From Tragulus kanchil (Eukaryota > Chordata > Mammalia > Artiodactyla > Tragulidae): a DNA stretch of 64,000 nt. Shown here piece after piece: positions 43,500 to 56,499 of this stretch. The stretch is from contig JAIOJX010000032.1 in assembly GCA_022376925.1 (NCBI GenBank), positions 207,324,939 through 207,388,938 of the forward strand, given 5' to 3'. The notes below the pieces were generated by a model that saw nothing but the letters and a program-made list of their open reading frames with translations, was not told the origin of the DNA and searched no databases. Each line of letters begins with the position of its first letter. Position 1 is the first letter of the stretch. A program made the translations under genes and the position numbers.

Positions 43500-44137
43500 A
43501 TGGGGTTTTATAAAGACTTCTTCCTTCATAAATATTGACCTCTTCTCAGGAAGTATGTTTATTAATTGCAAGTAGCAACTAATGGATTGAATGAGAATTT
43601 TAGGTGGTGATTTGTTCTTATACAATCAGAGTGGAAAAGTATGTAGAGAAAATATCTAGTTCACTTTTCTAATGTGAATGTCTAAAACAATTAGAGAGAT
43701 GATCGTCTGGTACAAATCTAGATGATGAACTCAGCTAGATTGTAAACTTCTGGAGAGCAGGACCACGTGTTGTGCCCTGGGTCATGTACAGTGGTGGATA
43801 CGTCAGGCCAAAGTACCTTGGTTGGTGATGTCACATGGTCAGGCTCAGGTTTTAGGCATGAATATCACACACATACTAAGTAAAAAGGCTAAAATCACAT
43901 GAAAGGACATATGATGATAAGAGTTTCCCACCTACACCATGTCTCTTAATCTCTTTTGTTAGAACATTCACCATTAACAGTTAACTACATGCCCTTTTAG
44001 AATTTTTTTTCACATTTACTTATGAATATATGTATGTATCCTTTTAATTTTTCAACAAAAGGGGAATCTAATATACTTGCTGTTCTGTCCTTGGCTGTTT
44101 TTCACTAAAAGATCCATCTTATAAGAACTTTCCTTAT
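41928..44137. repeat. Local duplication 14 (ZFYVE1 intron, TA tract)
   Basis: Copy 1 is 41928-43013 and copy 2 is 43048-44137, offset 1120. The filler 43014-43047 looks like a compressed, error-rich version of 41868-41927. Confidence 0.95.
42337..42376. repeat. TA microsatellite
   Basis: Alternating TA for about 36 bases. The assembled copy at 43457-43497 is a few bases longer. Confidence 0.9.
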
Positions 44138-44139
44138 CT

Positions 44140-44454
44140 ACATTTGGAGATCTACCTCATTATTTAAAGGCTGCCTAGTACTTGGTTGAATGGTTTTTCT
44201 GTAATTTTGGCCTGTATTACAGCCAAGGAGGTATTCCATTTAGGAATGGAATCTTTGTCAAATGATACATGCATTTTCATATATCGATACTACTGAATTT
44301 CTGAACCTTATTTTCTTAGCTTCTGCGGTGCTTCTCTGAGTCTCCCTTGGGTTCTGGTCTTGGCTCATCATAGTTAAAATTTAAAGAGCTCATACTGTGA
44401 TGCTTGGCACTGTTCATAACATCTGAGCTCATTGAATCCTGATGATAACTCTTT
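44140..44454. other. Intron sequence, weak L1-like start
   Basis: 44138-44280 (gcctagtacttggttgaatg) may be old L1. The rest is unassigned. Confidence 0.35.
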
Positions 44455-45002
44455 GTATGAGCTTCTTACTCTTGCTGTAACAAATTACCACAGATTTAGT
44501 GGCTTAACACAGTTTATTCTCTTATAGGTCAGAGGTCAGAAGTCCTAAAGTGGATTGATAGGGTTGTGTCCCTTCTGGAAACTCTGTGGAAGAATTTGTT
44601 TCCTTATCTTTCTAGCTTCAAGAAACCTCTTATGAAGAAAAAAGAAGCCTCTTACGTACTTTGGCTTGTGGTCCCCCTCATCCAGCTTCAGAGCTAGCAG
44701 TGCACATCTTCCAGTCCCTTTCTCCCTCTTTTCTCTTCTGTTGTCACTTGCTTCCCTGTCTGTGGCCCTTCTGCCTCCCTTTTACAAGGATTCTTGTTAC
44801 ATTGAATCCACTCCACTTGGATACTCCAGTGTCATCTCCCCACCTCAGGGTCCTTAATTCAGTCATATCTGCAAAGCCTTTTTGCCTCCATGAAGTGACA
44901 TATTCACAGGTTATGGGCACTAGAATGAGGACATCTTTGGAGGTGGGGAGGAGGCAATTTCAGCCTACCACAGCCTATGAAGTAAGTTGTATGTCTCAAT
45001 TA

Positions 45003-45340
45003 GTTGGGCAGCTATAATGGAATAACACAGATGAGGAGGTTTATTAACAACAGAAGTTTATTTCTCGTGGTTCTAGAGACTAGGAAGTTCAAGATCATGG
45101 CACTGACGGATTCAGTGTCTGATGAGGGCTTGGTTCCTGACAGCTGTCTTCTCACTGTGTCCTCACATTGCAGGAAGAAGCTCTCTGGGGTATCTTTTAT
45201 AAGCACACTAATCCTGTTCATAAGGTTTCTACCCTCATGACTGAATCACCTCTCAAAGGCCTTACCTCCTAATGCCATCACTTTGGGAGTTGGATTTCAG
45301 TGTATGCGTTTTAGGGGAATACAGCATTTTGTCTTTAGCA
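45003..45340. mobile_element. Ancient interspersed repeat (same family as 20800)
   Basis: gaagtttatttctcgtggtt, aagttcaagatcatggcac, ctcactgtgtcctcacattg, accctcatgactgaatcacc. Shares its order of landmarks with 20800-21480. A related stretch may begin at 44455. Confidence 0.5.
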
Positions 45341-45440
45341 GTGTATTTTCTAGATGAGGACAGTGAAGCACAGAGAGATGAAATGACTTGCCAAGATCAA
45401 GTTACAATAAGTGGCAGAGGGCTTGTGATCTAAGATCCTT
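45341..45440 (-). mobile_element. MIR-like fragment, antisense
   Basis: agatgaggacagtgaagcac, then atgacttgccaagatcaag, the reverse of the MIR core. Confidence 0.6.
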
Positions 45441-46484
45441 GTGCTATAATGGATACTGCTCTTCTCTCTCAGCAAGTCATTAAATGTTCTAATCGAACTT
45501 TGTTCTGGTCAATAGCATCAGCTCACCAATTCCTCATGATTGCTGGGAGGATCAAATGAAACACAGAACTATATAAGTGCAAGACTGTTACCACTGAAGA
45601 CCTCCTTTCTCATATCAGTGAAGATTTTGTGATTTAGGCCCCAACTTTCTGTTCATGTTTCTAGGCATTTGTGGGTTTAGTTTAGTACCTAGGGATTATT
45701 TTAGCTCATCTAGTATCATTTTCAGTTTAGTACCTAGGGATTATTTTAGCAGCTTGTAAGCTCACTATTATGTGAGATTCCCTCAAATTCTCTGGCCTAG
45801 AATTTCCTAAGATGTATTGCTTGTGATCTGAGTATTACTTAGTTTCTCTTGGAAAACCTGGAAGGACAGAAAGCTTCCTTTTGGAGGTGACAATTTTGTC
45901 ACTACCCTGTTCGCATTCGAGTGTATACTGGAATGACAAATTTGGGGAGAGACTGACTTTTGGTCTCAGACGTATGAACTCATTGGTGGCTCTTAAATGG
46001 ACACAATAGGCCTAATAGCCAAAGACATTCATTCATTCATCACATGTATGGCGTACCTGTGCTGGTGCCAGGCATTTTCTAGGCTCTAGGGATAAGACTT
46101 GGTCAATGCCATCATATAGCTTACTGTTCAAGTGAGGAAAGCAAGGTTCACATGTGTAAAACACATAACAAAGGTGGTTCAAATGTATAATCAAGGAAGT
46201 GACAAGCCACTTCAGCCCAGATGGTGAGGGAAGTTTTTAGTGTAGAGGTGACTTTTAAGCAAAGACCTGGTGGTTAATACTACCTGGGAAAATAGACCTC
46301 CAGACAGAGGTAAATGAGAACAGAAAGCAGGTGGGCTGGCGTGTTTGAGTAGAGAAAGAATGCCTGTGTTGCTCGAGTGAGCTGGGAGAGAGTGGTAAGG
46401 ACAGAAGATAGAGGTGTGGAGATAAGCAGGTGCCAGACCCTGTGGGGTCTCATAGGCCCCAGAAATAAGTGTGGATTTTAAGAG
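45441..46484. other. Intron sequence with a short L2-like piece
   Basis: 46025-46100 (cattcattcattcatcac, gccaggcattttctaggc) resembles L2. A 25-base stretch (agtttagtacctagggatta...) is repeated at 45678 and 45724. Otherwise unassigned. Confidence 0.4.
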
Positions 46485-48599
46485 TCATGGGAAGCACCAG
46501 ATTGCTTTATGCTAGAAGGTCACTTGCGCTGATAGAAGTTTTATAGAGATGGCTGTTGGCTTTAGAGTAGTGTAAGGTGGCTCAGATGGTAGAGAATCTG
46601 CCTGCAAGGCAGGAGATCCTGGTTCAAGTCCTGTGGTGGGAAGATCCCCTGGAGAAGGAAATGGCAGCCCACTCCAGTGTTCTTGCCTGGGAGATCCTGA
46701 AGATTGTGTTTGAGTGACTCGGGGAGGGCAAAGCAGGGAAAGCAGGGAATCCACTTAGGAGGCTGTTGCCGATGCTGAGAAGGGGCTTTGATTTGGTACG
46801 ATCAGTGGCGTGGTGAGATGGAAAGACACTGATGAATTTGGAACAAAGTTTGTAAAAGAGGAGTGCTGATATATCAGGTAGAGAGGTGAGGGAGTGAGAG
46901 AACTCAATAGTTCGCACAAACCTAGGCATTTGGTTTGTGTAAACAACACCTGCTTAATACCCCAGGTTTTATTGACTTAAATTGGTAAAAACTTTTAGAG
47001 CTCAAGTCATGTAATAGAGAGTTAAAATAATCTCATTTGGTATTATCTAACATAGTAGTCCTCAACCAAGGGTGATTTTGCTTCCCCTGATGGGAGGCTC
47101 AGGGGATGGGGTGGGAAGGCATTTGTTTGGAGACTTTTCTGGTTGTCACTGCTGAGGAGTGGGGAGTTATATACTTCTGGCTAGTGGGTAGAAGCCAGGG
47201 TGCTGCTAAATATCTTAAAATGTATAGGGTAAACCTCACCTAAAGAATTACCTTGTCCAAATTGTCAAGTGTGCTAAGATTGAGAATACTGATCTAAGAG
47301 ATGAAGATTTGGTCTGATAGGAGACCTGGAATTCCAGTGAAGTGAAAAACTTTTAATCAGTATACCACTTTTTCTTCCCTCTTCTGGTTCTTTTTGCTCT
47401 TCAGAAGTAATTTAGCTGAAATCAATATTTTCTTTTGGCATATTTTGTAACCTCTCTAGTGAAATAGTTAGACCTTCTGTGTTGTATTCATTGATTTTTC
47501 TAGACGTTACTGGAACTGTGCTTGGAAAACGAAACGACTCATGGGAAGCACCAGATTGCTTTATGCTAGAAGGTCACTTGCGCTGATAGAAGTTTTATAG
47601 AGATGGCTGTTGGCTTTAGAGTAGTGTAAGGTGGCTCAGATGGTAGAGAATCTGCCTGCAAGGCAGGAGATCCTGGTTCAAGTCCTGTGGTGGGAAGATC
47701 CCCTGGAGAAGGAAATGGCAGCCCACTCCAGTGTTCTTGCCTGGGAGATCCTGAAGATTGTGTTTGAGTGACTCGGGGAGGGCAAAGCAGGGAAAGCAGG
47801 GAATCCACTTAGGAGGCTGTTGCCGATGCTGAGAAGGGGCTTTGATTTGGTACGATCAGTGGCGTGGTGAGATGGAAAGACACTGATGAATTTGGAACAA
47901 AGTTTGTAAAAGAGGAGTGCTGATATATCAGGTAGAGAGGTGAGGGAGTGAGAGAACTCAATAGTTCGCACAAACCTAGGCATTTGGTTTGTGTAAACAA
48001 CACCTGCTTAATACCCCAGGTTTTATTGACTTAAATTGGTAAAAACTTTTAGAGCTCAAGTCATGTAATAGAGAGTTAAAATAATCTCATTTGGTATTAT
48101 CTAACATAGTAGTCCTCAACCAAGGGTGATTTTGCTTCCCCTGATGGGAGGCTCAGGGATGGGGTGGGAAGGCATTTGTTTGGAGACTTTTCTGGTTGTC
48201 ACTGCTGAGGAGTGGGGAGTTATATACTTCTGGCTAGTGGGTAGAAGCCAGGGTGCTGCTAAATATCTTAAAATGTATAGGGTAAACCTCACCTAAAGAA
48301 TTACCTTGTCCAAATTGTCAAGTGTGCTAAGATTGAGAATACTGATCTAAGAGATGAAGATTTGGTCTGATAGGAGACCTGGAATTCCAGTGAAGTGAAA
48401 AACTTTTAATCAGTATACCACTTTTTCTTCCCTCTTCTGGTTCTTTTTGCTCTTCAGAAGTAATTTAGCTGAAATCAATATTTTCTTTTGGCATATTTTG
48501 TAACCTCTCTAGTGAAATAGTTAGACCTTCTGTGTTGTATTCATTGATTTTTCTAGACGTTACTGGAACTGTGCTTGGAAAACGAAACGACTCATGGGT
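46485..48599. repeat. Local duplication 15 (ZFYVE1 intron)
   Basis: Copy 1 is 46485-47538 and copy 2 is 47539-48592, offset 1054. The copies abut exactly, with tcatggg at both ends and at the junction. Confidence 0.95.
46575..46705 (+). mobile_element. Bov-tA SINE fragment
   Basis: ggtggctcagatggtagaga, tggttcaagtcctgtgg, cccactccagtgttcttgcc. The terminal block is missing. Copy at 47629-47759. Confidence 0.75.
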
Positions 48600-48831
48600 C
48601 CATTCTTTAGAACCTGCAGTAAGTAAATGTTCCACACTGATAAGTCATCTATAATCTCTTGAAGTTAGAGACAACGCCATTAGCAAATAGCTCAAAGGTT
48701 AGAAGAATAAAGCTCTAACAATTAGAGTTCTTAGTGGAGGAGGGCAGGTTGTATTTTCCTCTTTGTTGAGTTTTGTGGTGGATTCCAACATCTTGTGTTG
48801 GTGGAATATTTCTAGTCACAGAAAAGGTGAA

Positions 48832-48930
48832 AAAAAAATCATATACTGTATATGTATATAATAAAATTATACATATATGTATACACACATACACACATAT
48901 AGGTATATACAGGCACACATCTAATCTATA
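48832..48930. repeat. TA/CA-rich simple repeat
   Basis: Mixed tatata, tgtata and cacaca runs. Copy at 49930-50028. Confidence 0.75.
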
Positions 48931-49138
48931 TATAAATGTTTAAACCCCATACAAGTTTTTCTTTCTTTTTACAACCACTCCATTCTCCACTGTCTCTTTT
49001 CTACAAACTTCCTACGACTGCCCTCTTTCCAAAAGCACAGAGCACCATACTGATAAGCAGTTATTCCTGTTTTATCTTTATGCTGAGTGGTCCCCTTTGG
49101 TAGAAGAGCTGGGTGCCTTTCACACCAAAAGACTCTGG

Positions 49139-49434
49139 AGGGCTTCCCTGGTGGTCCAGTGGGTAAAGAGACTGCCTTGTGGTGCAAGGGGCACCGGTTT
49201 GATCCCTGGCCCGGGAAGATCCCACATGCCGTGCGGAGGAGCGACTGGACTGGTGTGTCCAATTATGAGCCAGCACTCTGGAGCGTTTGTGCCCAGAGCC
49301 GGTGTTCTGCAATGGGAGAGGCCACTGTGATGGGAGGCCCACAAAGGCCAAAGAATAAAGATGGATGAAAATGAATGGATGGAAAATCAATGGAAAGAGG
49401 CCAAAAAATTAAACAACAACAACAACAACAAAAA
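49139..49434 (+). mobile_element. Old CHR-like SINE
   Basis: gggcttccctggtggtccag head, ggtttgatccctggccc, no pyrimidine module, a (caa)n tail. Flanked by actctgga on both sides. Copy at 50237-50532. Confidence 0.85.
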
Positions 49435-50714
49435 AATCACTCTGGAAGTTAGATCACTTTCCACTGATTGCAGGGTAACAGGGAAGCCCAGTGATCTAGG
49501 AGTGGTTGATGAGAAGCTAAGAAAATGTGCCCTGGGGCAGGCCTTCCTAGACTCAGAAATACCCAGCTTTGCGCCCTGTCTGAAAGGGAAGGCCTGGTGA
49601 GTGTTCCTGTCCTTCCTTCAGTAAAGTCGATGGTGGACCTCATCTCACGGAGACGGTTCCTTTAAGAAAACCCATCACATTGTTTGGCTGTTTCACTTGT
49701 TTTCCCCAATAGTGCAGTAAGTAAATGTTCCACACTGATAAGTCATCTATAATCTCTTGAAGTTAGAGACAACGCCATTAGCAAATAGCTCAAAGGTTAG
49801 AAGAATAAAGCTCTAACAATTAGAGTTCTTAGTGGAGGAGGGCAGGTTGTATTTTCCTCTTTGTTGAGTTTTGTGGTGGATTCCAACATCTTTTGTTGGT
49901 GGAATATTTCTAGTCACAGAAAAGGTGAAAAAAAAATCATATACTGTATATGTATATAATAAAATTATACATATATGTATACACACATACACACATATAG
50001 GTATATACAGGCACACATCTAATCTATATATAAATGTTTAAACCCCATACAAGTTTTTCTTTCTTTTTACAACCACTCCATTCTCCACTGTCTCTTTTCT
50101 ACAAACTTCCTACGACTGCCCTCTTTCCAAAAGCACAGAGCACCATACTGATAAGCAGTTATTCCTGTTTTATCTTTATGCTGAGTGGTCCCCTTTGGTA
50201 GAAGAGCTGGGTGCCTTTCACACCAAAAGACTCTGGAGGGCTTCCCTGGTGGTCCAGTGGGTAAAGAGACTGCCTTGTGGTGCAAGGGGCACCGGTTTGA
50301 TCCCTGGCCCGGGAAGATCCCACATGCCGTGCGGAGGAGCGACTGGACTGGTGTGTCCAATTATGAGCCAGCACTCTGGAGCGTTTGTGCCCAGAGCCGG
50401 TGTTCTGCAATGGGAGAGGCCACTGTGATGGGAGGCCCACAAAGGCCAAAGAATAAAGATGGATGAAAATGAATGGATGGAAAATCAATGGAAAGAGGCC
50501 AAAAAATTAAACAACAACAACAACAACAAAAAAATCACTCTGGAAGTTAGATCACTTTCCACTGATTGCAGGGTAACAGGGAAGCCCAGTGATCTAGGAG
50601 TGGTTGATGAGAAGCTAAGAAAATGTGCCCTGGGGCAGGCCTTCCTAGACTCAGAAATACCCAGCTTTGCGCCCTGTCTGAAAGGGAAGGCCTGGTGAGT
50701 GTTCCTGTCCTTCC

Positions 50715-52826
50715 TTCAGTAAAGTCGATGGTGGACCTCATCTCACGGAGACGGTTCCTTTAAGAAAACCCATCACATTGTTTGGCTGTTTCACTTGTTT
50801 ACAATCCCAGAATAGTGTGGCTCAGAATACTGGGAGTTGGCTTTTTTTTTTTTTTTTCTTTTTAATTGGCTAAAAGAGACATTATTCTAGTGGGATTCAG
50901 GAATGGAAAATTGCTGAGGATGTTTTTGTACTGTATGGGAATCCTTGACCACAAACAGGCCATGCTGGCCTGCCCCATTTCCATGCTGCTTCTGTCTCAG
51001 GATCATCTGCTGGTGACTGTGTTGGCCTTGCTGCTTCCTGGTCTAGGGTGCCTTTCTGGGGCTTGCTTTTCCCAGGACCTCTGTTTCAGAGAGGCTGGCA
51101 GAAACCTCTCTGGATTTAACTGGTCAATAGGTCTGGAACCTGGGGACCATAATCTTCTAAATTGTGGAACTTCCTCATTTTTCTTTTCAAATGGTCAAAC
51201 TGTTATAAATCAAGGACAGATTTTTGGTGCTGTGGCTGGTTAGCCCTTTGGCAGATTCTGGTCAGAACACGAATATATTTACTGTTGGCTATTAGGTGCC
51301 ATGTTAAAATATGCAGCAGCAACAACAAAAAACCCTCCCATAGAACTGCTCAGGAGCTGTTTGTCAAAATAATAAGCAGTAATTGGTACAATGGCGGAGA
51401 CTCCCTCCTCATCTACCACCTTTGACTCAACAGAAACCCAAGTAAAAGCCCCTTTTGTTTAGTAATAGTAGTTGGGGGAGGGCATTGTATGGTATTATTG
51501 AGAAACCAGGGTTGAGGATGACTCAGACAAACAGGAAGATGAAAGAGCCCTTATTATATGCCTCTAGTTTCTGCTCAGCATCTTGTGAGCTCTCTCAGCC
51601 TTGGGCTCATTCAGTTGTAACAGACTCTTGGCATTTAACCTGGGAGGCTATTTTGTTTAGTCCAGGGCTGTTTAAAATTTAACCCATGCAAACCATTGAA
51701 ACCACTGTGAGTCAGCTTTTCAGGGAATCTATCTTTAACTATTTCAAGTTACCTCCAGTTTGTGTGATTCTATTTCAGTAAAGTCGATGGTGGACCTCAT
51801 CTCACGGAGACGGTTCCTTTAAGAAAACCCATCACATTGTTTGGCTGTTTCACTTGTTTACAATCCCAGAATAGTGTGGCTCAGAATACTGGGAGTTGGC
51901 TTTTTTTTTTTCTTTTTAATTGGCTAAAAGAGACATTATTCTAGTGGGATTCAGGAATGGAAAATTGCTGAGGATGTTTTTGTACTGTATGGGAATCCTT
52001 GACCACAAACAGGCCATGCTGGCCTGCCCCATTTCCATGCTGCTTCTGTCTCAGGATCATCTGCTGGTGACTGTGTTGGCCTTGCTGCTTCCTGGTCTAG
52101 GGTGCCTTTCTGGGGCTTGCTTTTCCCAGGACCTCTGTTTCAGAGAGGCTGGCAGAAACCTCTCTGGATTTAACTGGTCAATAGGTCTGGAACCTGGGGA
52201 CCATAATCTTCTAAATTGTGGAACTTCCTCATTTTTCTTTTCAAATGGTCAAACTGTTATAAATCAAGGACAGATTTTTGGTGCTGTGGCTGGTTAGCCC
52301 TTTGGCAGATTCTGGTCAGAACACGAATATATTTACTGTTGGCTATTAGGTGCCATGTTAAAATATGCAGCAGCAACAACAAAAAACCCTCCCATAGAAC
52401 TGCTCAGGAGCTGTTTGTCAAAATAATAAGCAGTAATTGGTACAATGGCGGAGACTCCCTCCTCATCTACCACCTTTGACTCAACAGAAACCCAAGTAAA
52501 AGCCCCTTTTGTTTAGTAATAGTAGTTGGGGGAGGGCATTGTATGGTATTATTGAGAAACCAGGGTTGAGGATGACTCAGACAAACAGGAAGATGAAAGA
52601 GCCCTTATTATATGCCTCTAGTTTCTGCTCAGCATCTTGTGAGCTCTCTCAGCCTTGGGCTCATTCAGTTGTAACAGACTCTTGGCATTTAACCTGGGAG
52701 GCTATTTTGTTTAGTCCAGGGCTGTTTAAAATTTAACCCATGCAAACCATTGAAACCACTGTGAGTCAGCTTTTCAGGGAATCTATCTTTAACTATTTCA
52801 AGTTACCTCCAGTTTGTGTGATTCTA
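50715..52826. repeat. Local duplication 17 (ZFYVE1 intron)
   Basis: Copy 1 is 50715-51773 and copy 2 is 51774-52826, offset 1059 falling to 1054 because a T-run is 5 shorter. Its first about 85 bases also occur at 49617-49700, making three copies. Confidence 0.95.
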
Positions 52827-53323
52827 ATTTTTTCTGATCTGTCAGTTCCTTGAAGTGATTGATTTTTTTTTTTTCCTTTCTGGAATTTGGTAAACGTTTG
52901 GCTTTTTTGAGCCAGGGTTAAGACAGTGGGCAGATTTCTACTAAGTTGATAGTGTATGTTTTCCCTGTGAATGCATCTTCTGGCTGCACTACTGTTGAGT
53001 TGATCCTGCAGATTGTGTCACATGGAAGCCTTCTGATACCTGGCTGGACTTTTCTGGAGAGTCCTACCTGCTTTGGGAAGAACTCCACAAGAGATCATTT
53101 CTGGCTGATGTTAGAACTGCTAAAGTGTACTGAGCACATTTGATCAGTGAGAGGCAACCGGAGGAAAGCTATTGGGTGAGATCACAAAAAAGGGAAAGAA
53201 AATAAAGATATAGGAAGTTTCAGGCAAGAAGGATTGGAAAGACCTATGGGAAGGGACACAGAAGAACTTTTGGAGGCAGGAAAGGGTGGGTGTTTCCTTG
53301 GAGGATGTTTTGTTCACTTTGCC
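50786..53323. other. Unique intron sequence (duplication 17 and flanks)
   Basis: No repeat family recognised except a long T-run near 50843-50857. The 125-codon and 87-codon frames (50866, 51162 and copies) overlap in different frames, lack family resemblance and are treated as chance. Confidence 0.4.
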
Positions 53324-54093
53324 CCTCTTTCCAGCGTCTTTGGGTCATTAATTAAGAAGCTCCCTTGACCTGTTTGTCAGGTCAACTTGGCGGTGGCTGG
53401 AATCCTTGGTGGTGGCAGAGAAGTATGTACACCCACCATATGTAAGCACCTGACCTGTGGTTTAAATTCATGAAGGATTAGTCCATTGTCTGGTAGCTTC
53501 TGGATTTTTTTTCTCCTTCCTGATTTTCTTTTACTTGTGAGTGAGTTATTGCTGTCTTTCCCAGGGAATTTGACTCTAGATGTTAGAGTACTTGAACAGA
53601 CAGAACCTGGTTCTGGCATGTAGTCACAGAGACCCTAGGTTCAAGTTGAGAAGAGAACATAATTCCAAACAATTCAGTAGTCATAGAGTATTGTAGAAGT
53701 TCCTCTTATTTCTCAACCCAGTCTCCTGCCTGGTGAATATGTCATCCATAAATTCATGGCTAAACTATTTTCCATAATCTCTCATAACCTTTTCTTTCAA
53801 AGAGCTTAATTCAATTTACATGTATCATTCAACAGCAGTCATAAACATTTATTGAGCATCGGGTTTTATCCCTTATTGTGAAAATTCAGAGATTAAGCAA
53901 GACTGGGGAAGGATGGCAGAGGCCTTCTTTCCTGGGAAAGCCTTGCTGTCTTTTGTGCTGGTCTCCTCTGATTCTCTCTGCACACCCTTTCTGGTCCTGG
54001 TGACCATGGGTTGAGTTGGTGGCCAGTAGGTCACAATAGCTCTTGTTATTTGGGTCTGGATCATCTGACAGGCATGCAAAGAAACAGCCTGCT

Positions 54094-54245
54094 TTGCCTT
54101 TCTTCTTTTTCCTTCCCTCTCTCCCCCTTCTTTCCTTCCTTCCCTAATTCCCTTTCTTCCTCTACCCTTTTTCCTCTCTCTCCCCCTTTCCTTCCTCCCT
54201 TTCTCTCCCCCTCATTTCTTCCTTTATTCTCCTTCCTCTCCCCCG
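54094..54245. repeat. Long pyrimidine tract
   Basis: About 150 bases almost wholly C/T (ttccttccctctctccccct and similar), interrupted by single purines. Can form mirror-type (H-DNA) structures. Copy at 55197-55348. Confidence 0.9.
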
Positions 54246-54344
54246 GTTTCATGAATTATGAAGTTAAATTTATCGCTGCCAGAGCAAAAAAGTTTCTTTT
54301 CAGAACTACATGTAAATTATTGTAGACTTCTATACCATGTGTTT

Positions 54345-54427
54345 TTCTTTTTTCTTTGTTGGCTGCACCACCACCTGCCTGGGGGATGGAAGCACAGCAT
54401 CCTAACTACTGGGCCACCAGGAAACTC
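54345..54427 (-). mobile_element. CHR-1-type SINE fragment, antisense
   Basis: ttgttggctgcaccaccacc, ctaactactgggccaccagg. Copy at 55449-55531. Confidence 0.6.
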
Positions 54428-55769
54428 TTGCCTCTTTCCAGCGTCTTTGGGTCATTAATTAAGAAGCTCCCTTGACCTGTTTGTCAGGTCAACTTGCTGG
54501 CTGGAATCCTTGGTGGTGGCAGAGAAGTATGTACACCCACCATATGTAAGCACCTGACCTGTGGTTTAAATTCATGAAGGATTAGTCCATTGTCTGGTAG
54601 CTTCTGGATTTTTTTTCTCCTTCCTGATTTTCTTTTACTTGTGAGTGAGTTATTGCTGTCTTTCCCAGGAATTTGACTCTAGATGTTAGAGTACTTGAAC
54701 AGACAGAACCTGGTTCTGGCATGTAGTCACAGAGACCCTAGGTTCAAGTTGAGAAGAGAACATAATTCCAAACAATTCAGTAGTCATAGAGTATTGTAGA
54801 AGTTCCTCTTATTTCTCAACCCAGTCTCCTGCCTGGTGAATATGTCATCCATAAATTCATGGCTAAACTATTTTCCATAATCTCTCATAACCTTTTCTTT
54901 CAAAGAGCTTAATTCAATTTACATGTATCATTCAACAGCAGTCATAAACATTTATTGAGCATCGGGTTTTATCCCTTATTGTGAAAATTCAGAGATTAAG
55001 CAAGACTGGGGAAGGATGGCAGAGGCCTTCTTTCCTGGGAAAGCCTTGCTGTCTTTTGTGCTGGTCTCCTCTGATTCTCTCTGCACACCCTTTCTGGTCC
55101 TGGTGACCATGGGTTGAGTTGGTGGCCAGTAGGTCACAATAGCTCTTGTTATTTGGGTCTGGATCATCTGACAGGCATGCAAAGAAACAGCCTGCTTTGC
55201 CTTTCTTCTTTTTCCTTCCCTCTCTCCCCCTTCTTTCCTTCCTTCCCTAATTCCCTTTCTTCCTCTACCCTTTTTCCTCTCTCTCCCCCTTTCCTTCCTC
55301 CCTTTCTCTCCCCCTCATTTCTTCCTTTATTCTCCTTCCTCTCCCCCGGTTTCATGAATTATGAAGTTAAATTTATCGCTGCCAGAGCAAAAAAGTTTCT
55401 TTTCAGAACTACATGTAAATTATTGTAGACTTCTATACCATGTGTTTTTCTTTTTTTTCTTTGTTGGCTGCACCACCACCTGCCTGGGGGATGGAAGCAC
55501 AGCATCCTAACTACTGGGCCACCAGGAAACTCTTGCTCACATACTGTTTTGGATTGTTCATACATTTCTTCTTCTTTCACTACTGTAAACATTGAGTTTG
55601 CTGCATTTTTTTTTTTTTTTTAAGGATTGGTCTAAAGAGATTTTGGCTTTCTAGTGCTGTCTTCCCTTGACCACGAGATTTAAAAGAGCAACTCCCATCT
55701 ATTCCTTTAATTCTCGTCTTCTCTTCTGGTTTTTCTTCACTCTGCTTATCATTGTTTGACATCCCATAT

Positions 55770-56295
55770 ACTTAAACTCTAGTGGTATAACTTACACATA
55801 ATATAATATAATACACACGTGAAAAATTTTTTGGTATTTTTTTTTGGCTGTGCCCCACTGCCTGTGGAATCTTAGTTCCCAGACCAGGGATCAGTTGGAA
55901 GCTCTAAGTCTTAACCATTGGACCTCCAGGAAAGTCTCTCTAATGTACACATGTTAAATTCTGTGAGTATGTGTGTATACATGTGTAAGCACTTCCACAA
56001 CAATCAAGATACAGAGCATTTCCTTGAAAGTTTCCTTGTACCCCCAGGAAGTCTGTCCCTAGCGGCCACTCATTTCTTCTCTACAACTATAGATTTGACT
56101 TTCCTGATTGAGTTTGGTGTGAATAGAATAGTGTGGTACTGTTTTGTGTCTGGCTTCTTCGCTCACCATAATGTTCTTAAAGGCATCCATGTTGTTGAAT
56201 GTTTCAGTTCATTTCTTTGTATTGCTGAGAAGTTCCATCGGATAGAGGTACCACAGTTTCTTCATTCACTCGTCTGTGGACATTTTGTTTACCAT
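55770..56295 (-). mobile_element. Old L1M, antisense
   Basis: gtggtataacttacacataa, then after the SINE atgtacacatgttaaattct, acttccacaacaatcaagat, cactcatttcttctctacaa, ggcatccatgttgttgaatg. Reverse-complement L1M 3' landmarks; a further piece is at 56600-56730. Partial copy from 57156. Confidence 0.65.
55838..55937 (-). mobile_element. CHR-1-type SINE fragment, antisense
   Basis: ttttttggctgtgccccact, ttcccagaccagggatcag, cttaaccattggacctccag. Confidence 0.65.
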
Positions 56296-56307
56296 ATGTA
56301 TTGTTTG

Positions 56308-56499
56308 GGCTTCCCTGGTGGCTCAGATGGTAAAGAATCTGCCTGTAATGCAGGAGACCTGGGTTTGATCCCTGGGTGGGGAAGATTCCCTGGAGAAGGG
56401 AAAGGCTACCCACTCCAGGATTCTTGTCTGGAGAGTTCCATGGCTCGTCCATGGGTTGCAAAGAGCCAGACATGCTGAGTGACTTTCACTCTCACTTTC
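56308..56499 (+). mobile_element. Bov-tA SINE
   Basis: ggcttccctggtggctcaga head, gggtttgatccctgggtg, ctggagaagggaaaggctac, short end. Target duplication atgtattgtttg at 56296-56307 and 56500-56511. Copy at 57436-57627. Confidence 0.9.

Larger units (their letters stand above)
48615..50805. repeat. Local duplication 16 (ZFYVE1 intron, SINE)
   Basis: Copy 1 is 48615 to about 49700 and copy 2 is 49713 to about 50800, offset 1098. The last bases of copy 1 (49700-49712) are a noisy version of 50799-50816. Confidence 0.95.
53324..55533. repeat. Local duplication 18 (ZFYVE1 intron, pyrimidine tract)
   Basis: Copy 1 is 53324-54430 and copy 2 is 54431-55533, abutting, offset 1107 falling to 1103 through small indels near 53390/54495 and 53565/54668. 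Confidence 0.95.

Noticed and set aside
50866..51243. 125-codon frame with a hydrophobic stretch, repeated at 51920
   Set aside because: Not supported by splice sites or homology; its second copy comes from duplication 17.
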